The notes under the pieces are model-generated. The model was not told the DNA's origin. It searched no databases and saw nothing but the letters and a program-made list of their open reading frames with translations. The translations under genes and the position numbers were made by a program. Below are positions 44,076-54,944 of a DNA stretch of 64,000 bases, piece after piece (position 1 is the first letter of the stretch; each line of letters begins with the position of its first letter). Location: the NCBI GenBank assembly GCA_033439765.1, contig JAULSN010000001.1:6634001-6698000 (forward strand), given 5' to 3'. The DNA comes from Lasiosphaeria ovina. Taxonomy: Eukaryota > Ascomycota > Sordariomycetes > Sordariales > Lasiosphaeriaceae.

Positions 44076-45806
44076 ATGGCAGCGACAAAGATGCTGGCGA
44101 GTTTCCCGAACATGCCGCCGACGCTGAGGTGTCTGGTGCTCAGACAGTCGGCGCAGCCATGGGCGCGGGCCCTCTGCAGCCATCGGCTCCTGTCGACGTC
44201 GGCCGCCTGCTCCTTCCCTCGCTGGAACCCGTCCACGGGCGACGCCAAACCCGCTCGACCTGCAACGAAGCCTGCACGGCCAAAGACGAGGGCACCGTCG
44301 GGCGCGGCCACAAAGAAGGCAAATGCAGCAGGGCTAAAGTCAGGGGGAGTGAAGACATGGGCCAAGCCAGCACCACAGAAGCCGGCGCCAAAGAGACCAG
44401 ACTCCAAGGCTGGGTCGAAAAGAGTAGACACCAGGCCCGCGTCCAAGAGACCGGAAACGAAGAATCCCCAACAGAGAGCAGAGAAGAGAACAGAACCGAG
44501 GCCTGCGTTGAAGAGAGCGGAAACAAAACCACCACCAACCAAAATAGAAAAGAGAACAGAGACGAGGCCGGCGTTGAAGACGGCCCAGACGGCCCAGAAA
44601 CCAGCCGCGAAGACACGGACGGGGACAGAGACGAAACCCACAACTCGCCAGCCCATTGAGTCCTTCCAGCGCCCCGAACCTGCCCTATCCTACCTCCCGT
44701 GTCCGTCCAACGACCCCAACCAGCACACCATCCAAGCCCTACCCCCGTCTCCCGCCTCCATCAATGCCGCGACGGCCATCTTCACCGGCCAGCCGTCGCG
44801 CTTCCTCTTTGCCGCGCCCAGATTCCTCAACATCCCCATGAACACGTACGTGCCCGAGGTGTGCCTGCTGGGCCGGTCCAACGTCGGCAAGTCGACACTG
44901 CTCAACGGGCTGGCCGGCGCTGAGGGCGCCATCGCTGGCCGCAGCCACGGGCTCGCCGCGCGCCGCGCAGGCCTCGCCATCACGAGCTCCCGCGCCGGCA
45001 GCACCAAGACCATGAACGGCTTCGGCTTCGGTCCGCCGGTGCGCGTCGGGCCGCAGCCCGACGGCGGCGCCAAGGCGGGCAAGAAGAGCAAGTTCGGCAT
45101 GTCGCGGTCCCAGCGGCGAGAAGCGGCCAAGCAGACCGAGAAGCCGCCGGGCCACAGCCTGGTGCTGCTCGACATGCCGGGTTACGGGCTCAACTCGGAG
45201 GTCGAGTGGGGCGTGCAGATCGCAAAGTACCTGTCGCGGCGCGCCATGCTGCGCGGGGCCGTGGTGCTGATCGACGCGCTGACGGGCATCAAGGACGGCG
45301 ACCGCCAGGCGCTGAGCCTGCTGCGCGACGCCGGCGTGCGCACCACCGTTGTGCTCACCAAGGCCGACAAGCTCGCGCCCGCCATCGAGGACCGCCAGAA
45401 GGCCATCGACGCCATGTGCATGGCCGTATGGGACGAGCTGCGGGCCATCGAGAAGGAGAGCCTTAGCTGGGTCGAGGGCGCAGAGAACGGCTGGGAGAGC
45501 GAGATCTGGGTCACGGGCGCCGGCGACCCCAAGAGCGGCGGCTTCGGCGTGGCCGCTACTCGTCTGGCAATTTGCAGGCTGGCCGGCCTGGTGGAGGACA
45601 AGCGGGTGGCTCCCAAGCCGGCTGGAACGCCGAAGACGGCGGCGGCAGCGGCAGCGGCAGCGGCTGCGGCTGCGGCATCGGACGTGGCAACTGCGCCAGG
45701 GGAGACGAGCCAGACCCTGGACGACACGGTGCCGTTTGATCAGATCACCTGGAAGACTGCTACGACACCGCAGGTAACTCCCAATGAAGGCGAGAAATTG
45801 TTCTAG
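44076..45806 (+). CDS. MRX8: EngB/YihA-type mitochondrial GTPase (MRX8-like)
   Basis: 576 aa, single exon. The G motifs are G1 GRSNVGKST, G3 DMPGYG and G4 TKAD, identifying the YihA/EngB family, which acts in ribosome large-subunit biogenesis; the yeast member Mrx8 works with mitochondrial ribosomes. The N-terminus (LRCLVLRQSAQPWARALCSH) looks like a mitochondrial presequence. Residues about 55-200 are a Lys/Pro/Ala/Thr-rich low-complexity linker with repeated KRxETRPALK-like units. A Gly/Lys-rich insertion separates G1 from G3, and the C-terminus has an Ala run (about residues 524-533) encoded by GCGGCA repeats. The frame is open upstream to 43809 but without an ATG, so 44076 is chosen. Divergent from FMC1. 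Confidence 0.92.
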   Translation: MAATKMLASFPNMPPTLRCLVLRQSAQPWARALCSHRLLSTSAACSFPRWNPSTGDAKPARPATKPARPKTRAPSGAATKKANAAGLKSGGVKTWAKPAPQKPAPKRPDSKAGSKRVDTRPASKRPETKNPQQRAEKRTEPRPALKRAETKPPPTKIEKRTETRPALKTAQTAQKPAAKTRTGTETKPTTRQPIESFQRPEPALSYLPCPSNDPNQHTIQALPPSPASINAATAIFTGQPSRFLFAAPRFLNIPMNTYVPEVCLLGRSNVGKSTLLNGLAGAEGAIAGRSHGLAARRAGLAITSSRAGSTKTMNGFGFGPPVRVGPQPDGGAKAGKKSKFGMSRSQRREAAKQTEKPPGHSLVLLDMPGYGLNSEVEWGVQIAKYLSRRAMLRGAVVLIDALTGIKDGDRQALSLLRDAGVRTTVVLTKADKLAPAIEDRQKAIDAMCMAVWDELRAIEKESLSWVEGAENGWESEIWVTGAGDPKSGGFGVAATRLAICRLAGLVEDKRVAPKPAGTPKTAAAAAAAAAAAAASDVATAPGETSQTLDDTVPFDQITWKTATTPQVTPNEGEKLF

Positions 45807-46029
45807 GATGCAGTGGAACAAGGGGTGGGCGTTGCTTACTGGTACATGTAAATGTAAATATATATGTATATGTATCTCCCGAGATAATCCTGTAGGAATA
45901 CTGTCAATAGACTTGATACCCTGCCGTGACGGATCACTTGCACGCCTTCCCAGGGAGCATCGGTAGGGGTGATTGAGACATTATTGAAGGTGGTATTCAA
46001 CACCGTAGCTAGAATCGTTGTTGGCTAAT

Positions 46030-47467
46030 CTAATAGTTTCGCAGAGGCTCAGGCTCGTCCCCCATTGTCCCCTTGTTCTTCCTTACCCTCCTCCGCGCGT
46101 TGTCCTCGGCCACGGGTTCATGGGTGTCGCGGAACGAGAAGTTGGGAAAGAAGACGTCGACCATGTTGTCCCAGAAGCCAATGTCGTACAGGTTCTCGAC
46201 GTCCTTGAGCCGCCACACGGGCTCCCACTCGCCGACGCCCGGCAGCGGGTCCTGGCCCCCCGCCGGGTGACGCGGCGGCTGCCCGCTCTCGGTGCGCACC
46301 AGGATCTGCTCGGCCTCGGCCGGCCACCGCGTCCACGCCGGCTCGACGCGCAGGTCCTTGGCGCGCTGCCCCGCCGGCGGCAGCGCCCGCTTGAACGCGA
46401 AGCCCTCGTCCATCTCGGCCTGCCAGTCGCTCCACTTCATCGACTCGTTGGTCGTCGTCCCGCAGTACACCAGCCACACGTGGTACCCCAGCAGCCCCCA
46501 CACCAGCGGGCTCGTCAGCAGCGCCAGCAGCGTCACCGCGCCCATCGCCACGCCGTCCTGCAGCCCCCACCCCCAGCACACCAGCCAGTCGGCAAAGTCC
46601 ATCCCGACAGACCGCCACGGCGCCAGCCGCCACGCCGGGTACCGCGCCGTCGTCTTGGCCGCCATCAGCGACAAGCCCAGCACCCCGCCGTACAGCGTCA
46701 GCGCGCCGGTGCTGGCCAGCAGAAGCACGAACCAGTGCGTGTTGCGCGCGCCGACGCAGTTGTTAATGAAAATGCAGTGGTGGTCCGCGCGCGCCACGCA
46801 CCGCCGGCACACGCTGCAGTGCTTGCTGCGCGCGGGCTTGAGGCGCCGGCACGTCGCACAGACGGCTCCCGGGTGGAACAGCGCGAAGTCGTACGGGTAC
46901 CGCGACATCTCGGCGCCGTGGCTTTCCGGGGTTACCGTCCCCGGGTCGCTGAACGCCGCCAGGTACAGGAACACGTACGGCAGCGCTATCGCCACGATGC
47001 CGGCCGCGCGGTGCACCGCCCCCAGCTTCGGCCAGGCTGTGGGCAGGTAGAGTACCTCGCCGACGGAGAGGAGCAGGAAGTAGAAGATCTGTTTGTGCCA
47101 GGTCAGCGGGCTGGAGATGGATGGATACGAACCGGGGGACTTGCCAGTACCAGCGGGTGCTTGTCGTACATGATGTACGTGCCGAACCGCGCACACGACG
47201 ACGTCACGCGCCCCGAGCTGACGCGCTGGTCCAGCGCCAGCACGCCGGCCGGCACGTGCACCCATATGAAGCGGTGCAGCCAGGCGATGGGCGTGCGTCT
47301 TTGTGCGTACAGAAGGTTAGAACTCGTGCATTTATTTATTTTAGGGGTTTAAAAGAGAGGGTGTATGTATGTACATACCGTAGTGCGGGCAGGCGGCCGA
47401 AAAAGGCTACGAAGATCATAAAGGCTATGCCCAGCACGACAAGGGCGATGGTGGCGATGGCGCCCAT
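46030..47467 (-). CDS. SWF1: Swf1-type palmitoyltransferase (three exons)
   Basis: 433 aa. It is an integral ER membrane S-acyltransferase; yeast Swf1 palmitoylates SNAREs near their membrane anchors. The Cys-rich DHHC domain ([21 protein letters not shown], then [11 protein letters not shown]) has the DHHC motif at about residues 183-186, with membrane segments on both sides (first at about 3-23). Exons are 47467-47379, 47298-47145 and 47088-46030. Intron 1 is GTATGT...AAAG. Intron 2 is best explained as GC-AG (donor GCAAGT at 47144, branch CTGAC, acceptor AACAG), giving [14 protein letters not shown], which reads like the family. A GT donor nine bases or less upstream would drop residues V-L. 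The C-terminal tail has the family-like stretch [16 protein letters not shown]. Confidence 0.92.
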
Positions 47468-48696
47468 CGTGGTCGTGTTGCTGCCAGAAGCAGATGAGGT
47501 TCTTGTTGTTGGTCCAACAAACCCGCAACATGCATGTTCTGTCCTCTCAAGTTCCCAAACAAACAAGCCGTCGGATGGAAACCGTAAAGGAGATGTAATA
47601 GGAGGCTGCAAGTGGGTAGAGGGTAAAATGCCAAGCTTCGGAGGGAGACCTATCTTTGGAGAGAAGGGAAGGCTTTAATGCTGGCTGGCTCTGGCTCGTG
47701 GGAAAAGGATTGGCCAAGCTGAGGCGACGAGGCCGAGACGAGACTCTGCGACAGGCCTTGTCCCACTTTCAGCTCGTTGGGGCTGACAGGGGCAGGCAAG
47801 CAAACAAGCAAACGTCACGCTCGCTGCTCATCCGCACCGACACAGCCCGAGACTGACAAGTCGTACAATGCCAACGAGAGTTGGGAACAGCAGACAGACA
47901 GCTGGGCACTAGAGCAGCAAAACGACTGCCATCGTGGCCCGTTTCTTTCAAGCAAGTCTATCGCTGCCGGGGCACTAGGGCACTAGGTGCCTGGATCGTG
48001 GGCAGCTGCGCCCCGGGAGCGTGGCAGGTGTTGAGTGGGTCCCCGGCGGCTTACGGAATCAAGCAAGGGAGAACACCGTCCCGTGAGAGCGCGCGACCGA
48101 GACAGAACCAAGACGCCCCTCGTCACGCGAGTCGCATCCCATCACGTCTGTCTGGCACGCACCCGACGAAATCCCAAAAGTACAATCAACAACAGTCGGT
48201 AACATACCTCGCCCGTCGTCCTGCTTGAGCAACGTACGCATGCACGCAGGCATTTAAAACCTCGGTCGCGACCTAATAGGCAAGACGCAAGGTTTTGTCT
48301 CGGGGTTCTTCTTTAGCTCTCGACGTTCCTTTTACAGGCTTGTCGCATTGCGTTCCGTCCCACAACCAAATTTGGCCACAGAAACCCCAGGTCCAACCCC
48401 AAGGAACCCCAGGTAAACGAACCAGGTCCAACCAACGAACCCCAACAACAGCGCACTCCGGCGGCTCTCTTGCCCGCTACGATCATTTGTATATAATTTA
48501 TTATTATCATCTGTACTTTTTCTTCTGCCTGCCCGTCGCGCGTCTCTTTGTCGTCTCCCCTCCATCGCCGCTGCTGCAGAAAGTAGGCTTAGGGTTAGGC
48601 TTAGGAATAGGGTTCGGGTTAGGGCTTTTGGCAGAGCAGCGGGCTGGGGTTAGTGGGGTTACGGCAGCCCAAACCTCCCGACAACCAGACGCGACG
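47468..48696. other. Intergenic: SWF1/RAP1 divergent promoter region
   Basis: This 1.2-kb region separates the divergent SWF1 and RAP1 start codons. A six-hexamer telomeric-type array lies at 48589-48624. Short frames at 48295-49142 are antisense or unspliced shadows of RAP1. No other gene is seen. Confidence 0.65.
48589..48624 (+). promoter_or_regulatory. Six in-register telomeric-type hexamers before RAP1
   Basis: Thirty-six bases read as six consecutive hexamers with no gaps. The first and last are exactly TTAGGG, and the four between each differ from it at one position. The array ends 73 bp before the RAP1 ATG. It could be a promoter or 5' UTR binding site for Rap1 itself or for a Tbf1-like factor; binding is inferred. 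Confidence 0.75.
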
Positions 48697-51600
48697 ATGC
48701 CTGCCCATATCGTGTACGATGGCCAGCCCGCCAACGCCGAGGGAACGCTCCTTGAGGGGACAACGTTCTGGGTTGCCCAGCGCGTGCCCTCGCGGCAAAG
48801 GATTCTCGGTTTGATCAAGGTGAGTTCTGTGCTTCTGCCGAGTCCGAGTATAAAATCTAACAGACGCAGAGCAACGGTGGCCAGGTGGTGCTCGTGGACA
48901 AGCAAGCCGACATTCGCATTCACGACCATGCCCGTAAAGATGTACCCAGAGGCCAAGGATTCGTGTCTTGGAAATTTATCGAGGACTCGGTCAAGAAGGG
49001 CGAGCTCTGCGATGTCAACGATTACACCATTGACAACCCGAGTGCGCCGGCGAGTGCGCCGGCGAGTGCGCCGGCGAGTGCGAGAGCGGGTGCGCCGGCG
49101 AGAGCGAGTGTTCGTACGCCTACAACCGCGCCTGTAAAACAAACACGGACTCCCTTCACCCGCGAGGACGATGAGCTCCTAGGTGCCTGGGTCCGCCGGT
49201 GTCGTGACCAGGGAGAAAGCATCGGCGGCAACGCCATGTACCAAAAATTTGCAGAAAAGGTATGGCCTTCCTCTATAAAACGCAACGCCGTGTCTCGCCC
49301 CTCTAACTCCATGTATAGTATCCGCACCACACATGGCAGTCCTGGAAGGATCGTTTCCGCCAGAAATTCTCTGGCCTTCCCGAAGATCAAATTCCGGGCT
49401 GGAACAAGCCGCTGCCAGCTTCGCCATCTCCGGGCCATCCTTCAGCCACTGATGCCACCCGTGCTCCTGTACACCAGCCGCCTGCACGTTCGACAACACG
49501 TCCAGCCCCTGTACATCAGAGCCAGGCATCGCCAGTCACCAGCGAGACTGCAGTCTCTCGACCAAAGACCGGATTCCAATCGTCTGGTACTAAACGAGCT
49601 AGGGTATTTTTTGACGACGCGGACGACGAACTCCTCGTCCGCTATGTTACCCAGAGAATGGAAAACGGCAAGGGGGCGAGCGGACGACCAATAGGCCCAA
49701 ATGGAAATATCATCTTCCAGGAGCTCGCAGATCAGGTAAGCCTGAGAGACCCCCCAATCTATTCACCATTTGACACCTTGGTAGTATCCGCATCACACGA
49801 TGCATTCTTGGCGTGATAGATGGGTTAGGCACCTGTCAAGGCCAGAGGAGCCGGATACATCAAATGACGACGACGAGCCTCCAATTGCAGTGCGTCCAAT
49901 TGTCAAAACTGAATCGCGCGTTTCGATATCTTCCGTCCCTGAGAACCCCATTTCGATTCCGGACAAAGCAGATCAGCAGACTCGGCCTGCCAGTGTTTCA
50001 GGCTCGAACCGAGTACCGTCGCCCAGGCCTAACCCCAGGCAAAGCTCTACTCCTCTATCAGCAATCACGAGAGAAACCCCCGCTACACACGTGGCTGATG
50101 AGAACAATGCTCCCCCAAACACGGGCATTGTACGAGTTCGAGAGCTCCGTGAGTTGAAGAGGGCTCGGAAGGAAAAGCGAAAGAATGAGGCAAAGATGCA
50201 GGAAGCTGTCAAGAGCCAGCCCGAAATCCAAGCCACGATCCTATTTCAGGCCAGGGCCAGAGGCTATTTGACGCGTCGCTTTTTGTACAGCAGTGACGAG
50301 GACTCTGACAGCGGCAGCGAGGACTCTGACAGCGGCAGCGAGGAGCCCGACGGCGATGGCGAGAACCACGAAACCGTCGAGCGCGAAACCAACGGGCCCA
50401 GTATGGATGTTCGTGATGTTAGTGGACGTGATTCTCCTAGTCCTGAGGTCGCGGAACCTGAGGTCACCGAACCTGAGGTCAAAGAATGCGACAGCAGAAC
50501 CCCCAGCGGTGACGAGTCTGGCACCGAAAAGCTTGACGAAGAACCTTTCGTAAAGGTCGAGTCAGATATTGAGGACCCTGGCGCTGTACCTGAGGGCGAA
50601 CCCGGCATTGGCGAGTTTGAGGCCGGAAACGAGTCTGTCGACTCGGAAACTCCCCAGCGCTCGATAATAGACAACCACGCACACGAGACTCAATCTCAGC
50701 CACCATCTCCACTGACCGAAAGGAAACAATTCTCGATACTTTTCGTTGAAATGCACACACTGCTCAATACCACCCCAGTTCCAGATGTTTGGATCGGGGG
50801 CAAGTCTGTGAATGTTTGGGACCTATGGCAAGCCGTAAGGAGTCAGGGGTCTACAGCGGTTCGAGACTGGGAAAACGTTGCCGAAAACCTGGGTCTTGAC
50901 TGGATCGAGAACCCATCCGTGACAAACCAGTTGAAAGACGCCTTCGACAAGCATCTGGGGCCGCTTGAAGGATACTGGGATGAGATGAAGGAAACCATGG
51001 ATAACATGCCCGACGATGACGAGTTTGGTGACGTGGAGTCTGGGGATGGCGGGGCATCCGGCGATGACGAAGCATCCGGCGATGGTGCATCTGGCGATGA
51101 TGCATCTGGCAATGAGACGGCTGACGAAGATGAAGGGGCCGGCGATGACGAGGTCCCTCCAAACCTGGCCAGCATTGGCCCCAAAAAACTCGGCCCCCGT
51201 CCAGAGTCGGTTGGATTCGCATCTTCGCCACCCATAGTCCCGCTCCTGGGGGTTTTGAAGAGAAAGCCCGTGGACAGTACGACTCCGCCGAGATACGAAA
51301 AGCGACGCCGGTACGGCTTGGACGAGGAAATCCCTTGCACCCCGGCTTCGACTAACAAGCGAACTGTGAAATTTGCCGACACGCCGACAACGGCACAGAA
51401 AGCTATCGGCTATCGGCAAAACCCACACCCAAAGAGCATTGAACCACAAACGCAGGACTTCAGCTTTGCTGAGCACCGGTCAGCCCTGCAGCCGACGAGG
51501 GCCGAGCCAGAAACGCAAGACTTCAACTTTGGGGTACAGGAGGACTACCATTTCCTGGATGAAGAAGATTCCGCTTCCCCGTCACAGCAACTCAGATCAG

Positions 51601-52445
51601 AAACCAATGCCCAGGCATTGCCATCGCTGCCGCAGGCTCTTCCTTTGAAAAAGCGGATGAGCGAGAAGGCCCGACCACAGCGGGCAGTCTCGGTATCTTC
51701 CGAGACCTCATCGAGTCCTGGGTTTACTTCTCCTGAGCGGATGGTAGATGCTCGGCCGGCTGCTTCTCGCTCAGTTGCTCCTCGCCCAGCAGCTGTTTCC
51801 TCGAGCACTACAACCGGGGCAACGCGACGGGAACTGCCGACCGCCTGGGCCAAAAACGCGCCAGATATCCCTGCTGGCCGAGTCGCTAGCGGACAATTGA
51901 CTGCCCGTGAGCCATCAGCTCCTTTGAGGCTCCGGCAAAGCGCACCCAGGGTCGTCTCGAGTCGGCCGGTAGCTCGACGGCCCGCTCCCCAGGCTGCACA
52001 GCCCAGCCCTGTCACGAGTGTCTCGAGCAGGGGCGGCGATCGTCACCGTGCAGTCGCCGGCAATACCAGCGGGTACGACGAGGGTTACGGCGCGGATTTC
52101 GACCTTATGGAAACCATCAACCATTTTATTTCACTTGGCTACAAGCAGAGCCATGTGGTGACGGTGGTGAAAGCCATCAAACTGGACCCGGACCCGTTTG
52201 ATTTTGGCCTCGCGGGGCGGGCGTTGGAACTCATGAAAAAGGACGGCCAGCTCCCCGGGAACATGCGAGGTGTCTGGACGCCGAGAGACGACGACGTCTT
52301 CATGCCCATTGACCCGGCCACCGAGCGGGTGGAACGGTGGTGGGAGCAGGCTCGAGAGGGGGAGATTGCGAGGGTGATGAAGAAGCATGGACGGGACAAG
52401 CTTGAAGGCCGCCGCGAGTTTCTGAGGAACTTTGAAAGCGCCTAG
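48697..52445 (+). CDS. RAP1: Rap1-type telomere protein (four exons)
   Basis: 1196 aa. Regions in order: BRCT at about 17-95; a first Rap1-Myb at about 134-190 (PFTREDDELLGAWVRR to YPHHTWQSWKDRFRQ); a second at about 266-327 (FFDDADDELLVRYVTQR to YPHHTMHSWRDRWVRH); an IQ motif at 464-477 (FQARARGYLTRRF); acidic stretches; an ARID-like domain at about 621-712 (VNVWDLWQAVRSQGS, DWENVAENLG); and a C-terminal RCT domain at about 1077-1195. Rap1 proteins sit at telomeres through TRF-like partners or direct DNA binding and can regulate transcription. Exons are 48697-48819, 48870-49259, 49319-49735 and 49785-52445, all phase 0. Introns 2 and 3 fall at the same point in the two Myb domains, just before YPHHT, pointing to an intron-containing duplication. 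A 12-bp repeat encodes SAPA units after the BRCT domain. Confidence 0.93.
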
Positions 52446-52891
52446 GCTGGGACTGGCTCGAGTGTGCTGTACTCGAGTGATGCTGGGTTGCTTACTTGCT
52501 TTGCTTGTGAATGGATGGGCTGTGGCTGGCACTGACATTGGTGTTGGGGGATAGTGTTGATAGCACCAACGACGATAGCGTTATACCTTTGCTTGCAAAT
52601 GTGAAGTTTGCATTTTCTTTTGCTGCGAGCGAATTGCTAGGTATGTGTTTTCAGGGGATTTACATGAACATGTGCATGTACAACACTGTGTTTAACAGTG
52701 GAAATCTTAGAGGCTGGTGTGATGAGTAATCCTTGTGCCTGAGGCAGCAAGTCTTGTTTTAAATCTCAGAAAGAGTTTGCGGCAAGACGTCGCTCCACCC
52801 ACACTTGGACTCACACGCTGCGGTGCGTGCACGTCGCAGCCTCACAGTTTCCAATTCAAAGCTGTCGTTGGTAGCGACGTCCGGATCCGCA
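52446..52891. other. Short intergenic region
   Basis: This 446-bp region holds the RAP1 3' flank and the exonuclease promoter. No motif stands out. Confidence 0.6.
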
Positions 52892-53869
52892 ATGTTACGC
52901 CCACAGACCTTTCAGTCGTCATGCCTGTCTGTATTACGGCTCTTTAGGAAACAGATCGCTCTGCCGACGTTGCAGCCGCGGAATATTGCCACCTCATCGG
53001 CAGCATCGCCATCGCCATCAGCATCAGAATCATTAGCAGCATCATTAGCATCAGCATCTGCCGCCTCCGAGACCGTCATCGCTTCCGAAGAGGCACTCGG
53101 CTCCTTTCTCTCGTCAATCGCACCCTCGTGCACCCTGTACCTCGACCTCGAAGGCACCGCGCTCTCCCGCAACGGCACCGTCTCGCTCATCACAAGCCTC
53201 GTGTACCCGCAGCGCACTACGCGGCTCATCGACGTGCTCACGCTCGGCAAGGCCGCCTTCACCACGCCGGCGCGCGACGGCCGGACCACCCTCAAGTCCA
53301 TCCTCGAGGACCCGACCATCTCAAAGTACCTGTGGGACGTGCGCAGCGACGCCGACGCGCTGTGGGCCCTCTACGGCGTCGGCCTGCGCGGCGTCACCGA
53401 CCTGCAGCTGCTCGAGAACGCCGGGCGCGCCGGCAACAGGAAGCTCATCCGCGGCCTCAGCAAGAGCATCAAGCGCGACCTCGCGCTCACGCCGGCCGAC
53501 CTCGACCGCTGGCACCGCACCAAGACGGAGGGCAAGCGCCTCATGGACGAGAACCGGTTTGATGTGCGCCCCATCGCCCCCGACGTCGTCGAGTACTGCC
53601 TCGGTGATGTTGCGCTTCTGCCCGCCCTGCACGAGCTGTATGGTGGGCGTGTCGATGCCGAGTGGCTCGCCAAGGTCGTCGACGAGAGCGCCCGCCGCAT
53701 CGAGGAGGTCCAGGCGGTTGATTATGACACTACCTTCACGTACAAGAAGATGTTGGCGCCTTGGGGCGGCGACCTTGTGGTGAAGGTGCTGGATTTGAAT
53801 CCGGATCTGCCGGCGACGGATGCGGAGCTGCCGGCGGTGGACGTGGAACCTGTAAAACCTCTTGTTTGA
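52892..53869 (+). CDS. RNase D-like 3'-5' exonuclease
   Basis: 325 aa, single exon, ATG at 52892. The frame is open further upstream, but this is the first ATG giving a plausible presequence (MLRPQTFQSSCLSVLRLFRK), which suggests mitochondrial import. A Ser/Ala-rich low-complexity segment follows (about 30-65). The DEDD-type exonuclease fold is visible: LYLDLEG (metal-binding Asp and Glu), KYLWDVRSDADALW (Asp) and VVEYCLGDVALLPALHELY (Tyr and Asp). It is predicted to remove nucleotides from RNA 3' ends. Within the fold, LRGVTDLQLLENAGR matches the usual Asp-Leu-Gln element. Confidence 0.88.
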   Translation: MLRPQTFQSSCLSVLRLFRKQIALPTLQPRNIATSSAASPSPSASESLAASLASASAASETVIASEEALGSFLSSIAPSCTLYLDLEGTALSRNGTVSLITSLVYPQRTTRLIDVLTLGKAAFTTPARDGRTTLKSILEDPTISKYLWDVRSDADALWALYGVGLRGVTDLQLLENAGRAGNRKLIRGLSKSIKRDLALTPADLDRWHRTKTEGKRLMDENRFDVRPIAPDVVEYCLGDVALLPALHELYGGRVDAEWLAKVVDESARRIEEVQAVDYDTTFTYKKMLAPWGGDLVVKVLDLNPDLPATDAELPAVDVEPVKPLV

Positions 53870-54080
53870 ATTCTGCAAATATACTGTATATAATACCGCC
53901 AACTAAGCGGGTCTTACTATCTTGTCTCTTTGGTGATTATAGCGTAAGATGTTTAATGCTACCTCGCCGTTGATAACCACTTGCTCTGCCATTTAGTCTG
54001 TTATCATGCCTATCCCTCGAGAGTATGACCCTGCTTTCCCACACCCAAACCCCTGATCACAACCACCCACACCCACACCA

Positions 54081-54944
54081 TCACGACATATCCATGGCGT
54101 CAGCGTCAGCCGCGGCCTCCTCTGGCAGGTCCACACCAAACACGTTCCCGCGGACGAACGCGACCAAATCGTCCATACCCTGCGGCGAACAGAACCAGTG
54201 CCCGCCCTCAGGGTACTCACACCATTCGACTACCTTCCCACCAAACGCACGAAGCGTGTCGCGCATGCGCCGCCCGTTGGCCACGGGCACGGTCCGGTCG
54301 TCGGCGCAGTGCTCGAGCAAGACCGGCGTGTCCCTTAGCACTGCCGACAGATCTCCCCCTCCTGTTGTTTCAAGTCCCAGCGCGGCGCGCATCTCGCCCA
54401 GCGGCCGGCCGTCAAACGGGCACCGCCCGCAGAACAACAGCAGGGCGCCTAGCCTGCCCCCAGCCTGCGATGGGATGTCTGGCAGGTTCAACACGGCGTG
54501 CACGCTCGTCGCGGCGCCCATGCTAATCCCCGCCAGCAGCACGCGGTCCCATCTCCCATTTAATACTGCAGCTTCGCGCGCAAGCAGGCGGTGCACGCCG
54601 GGCACGCTGGCGCGCAGCCCCGGGAGCTGTACTTCTTCGCGCGCCCTGAAGTCGGAGGTGTCGTGCACGTCGAACCACTGCGCCCAGGTCGCGGGGAGGC
54701 TGCTGCAGCGCTGGGTTGGCGCTTGCGGGAACACCCAGCGGAAGGAGGGGAAGGCGGTGAACGGGGAGCGGCCTTGCGAGGAGAGCCAGTGGTGCAGTTG
54801 CGATGCGAGGCTGGATGCTGTGCCGCCGCGCCCGTGGAGGAAGATGACCGTGTGTGTGGGGGCTGCGGTCGGGGCGATGATGATGGTTGGGAGGTCTGTT
54901 GGTGCTGCTGGAGTTGGGGTTGGGGCTGAGGTTGAGGTTGCCAT
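54081..54944 (-). CDS. Acyl-protein thioesterase/carboxylesterase-like hydrolase
   Basis: 287 aa, single exon, ATG at 54944 (MATSTSAPTP); the frame is open upstream to 54965 without an ATG. The alpha/beta-hydrolase core shows HTVIFLHGRGG, the nucleophile elbow GISMGA, an Asp in HCADDRTVPV and a His in EGGHWF, so the catalytic triad is complete. WAQWFDVHDTSDF and VFPQAPTQRCSS match the phospholipase/carboxylesterase (Abhydrolase_2, APT1-like) family. Likely roles are depalmitoylation or ester hydrolysis in the cytosol. An acidic/Ala tail ends in ADADAMDMS. Convergent with the exonuclease gene, 211 bp apart. Confidence 0.9.
   Translation of the reverse strand: MATSTSAPTPTPAAPTDLPTIIIAPTAAPTHTVIFLHGRGGTASSLASQLHHWLSSQGRSPFTAFPSFRWVFPQAPTQRCSSLPATWAQWFDVHDTSDFRAREEVQLPGLRASVPGVHRLLAREAAVLNGRWDRVLLAGISMGAATSVHAVLNLPDIPSQAGGRLGALLLFCGRCPFDGRPLGEMRAALGLETTGGGDLSAVLRDTPVLLEHCADDRTVPVANGRRMRDTLRAFGGKVVEWCEYPEGGHWFCSPQGMDDLVAFVRGNVFGVDLPEEAAADADAMDMS

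Noticed and set aside
46018..47352. 444-codon plus-strand open frame opposite SWF1
   Set aside because: Arg/His/Pro-rich shadow of the DHHC gene, which has clear motifs and introns on the other strand.
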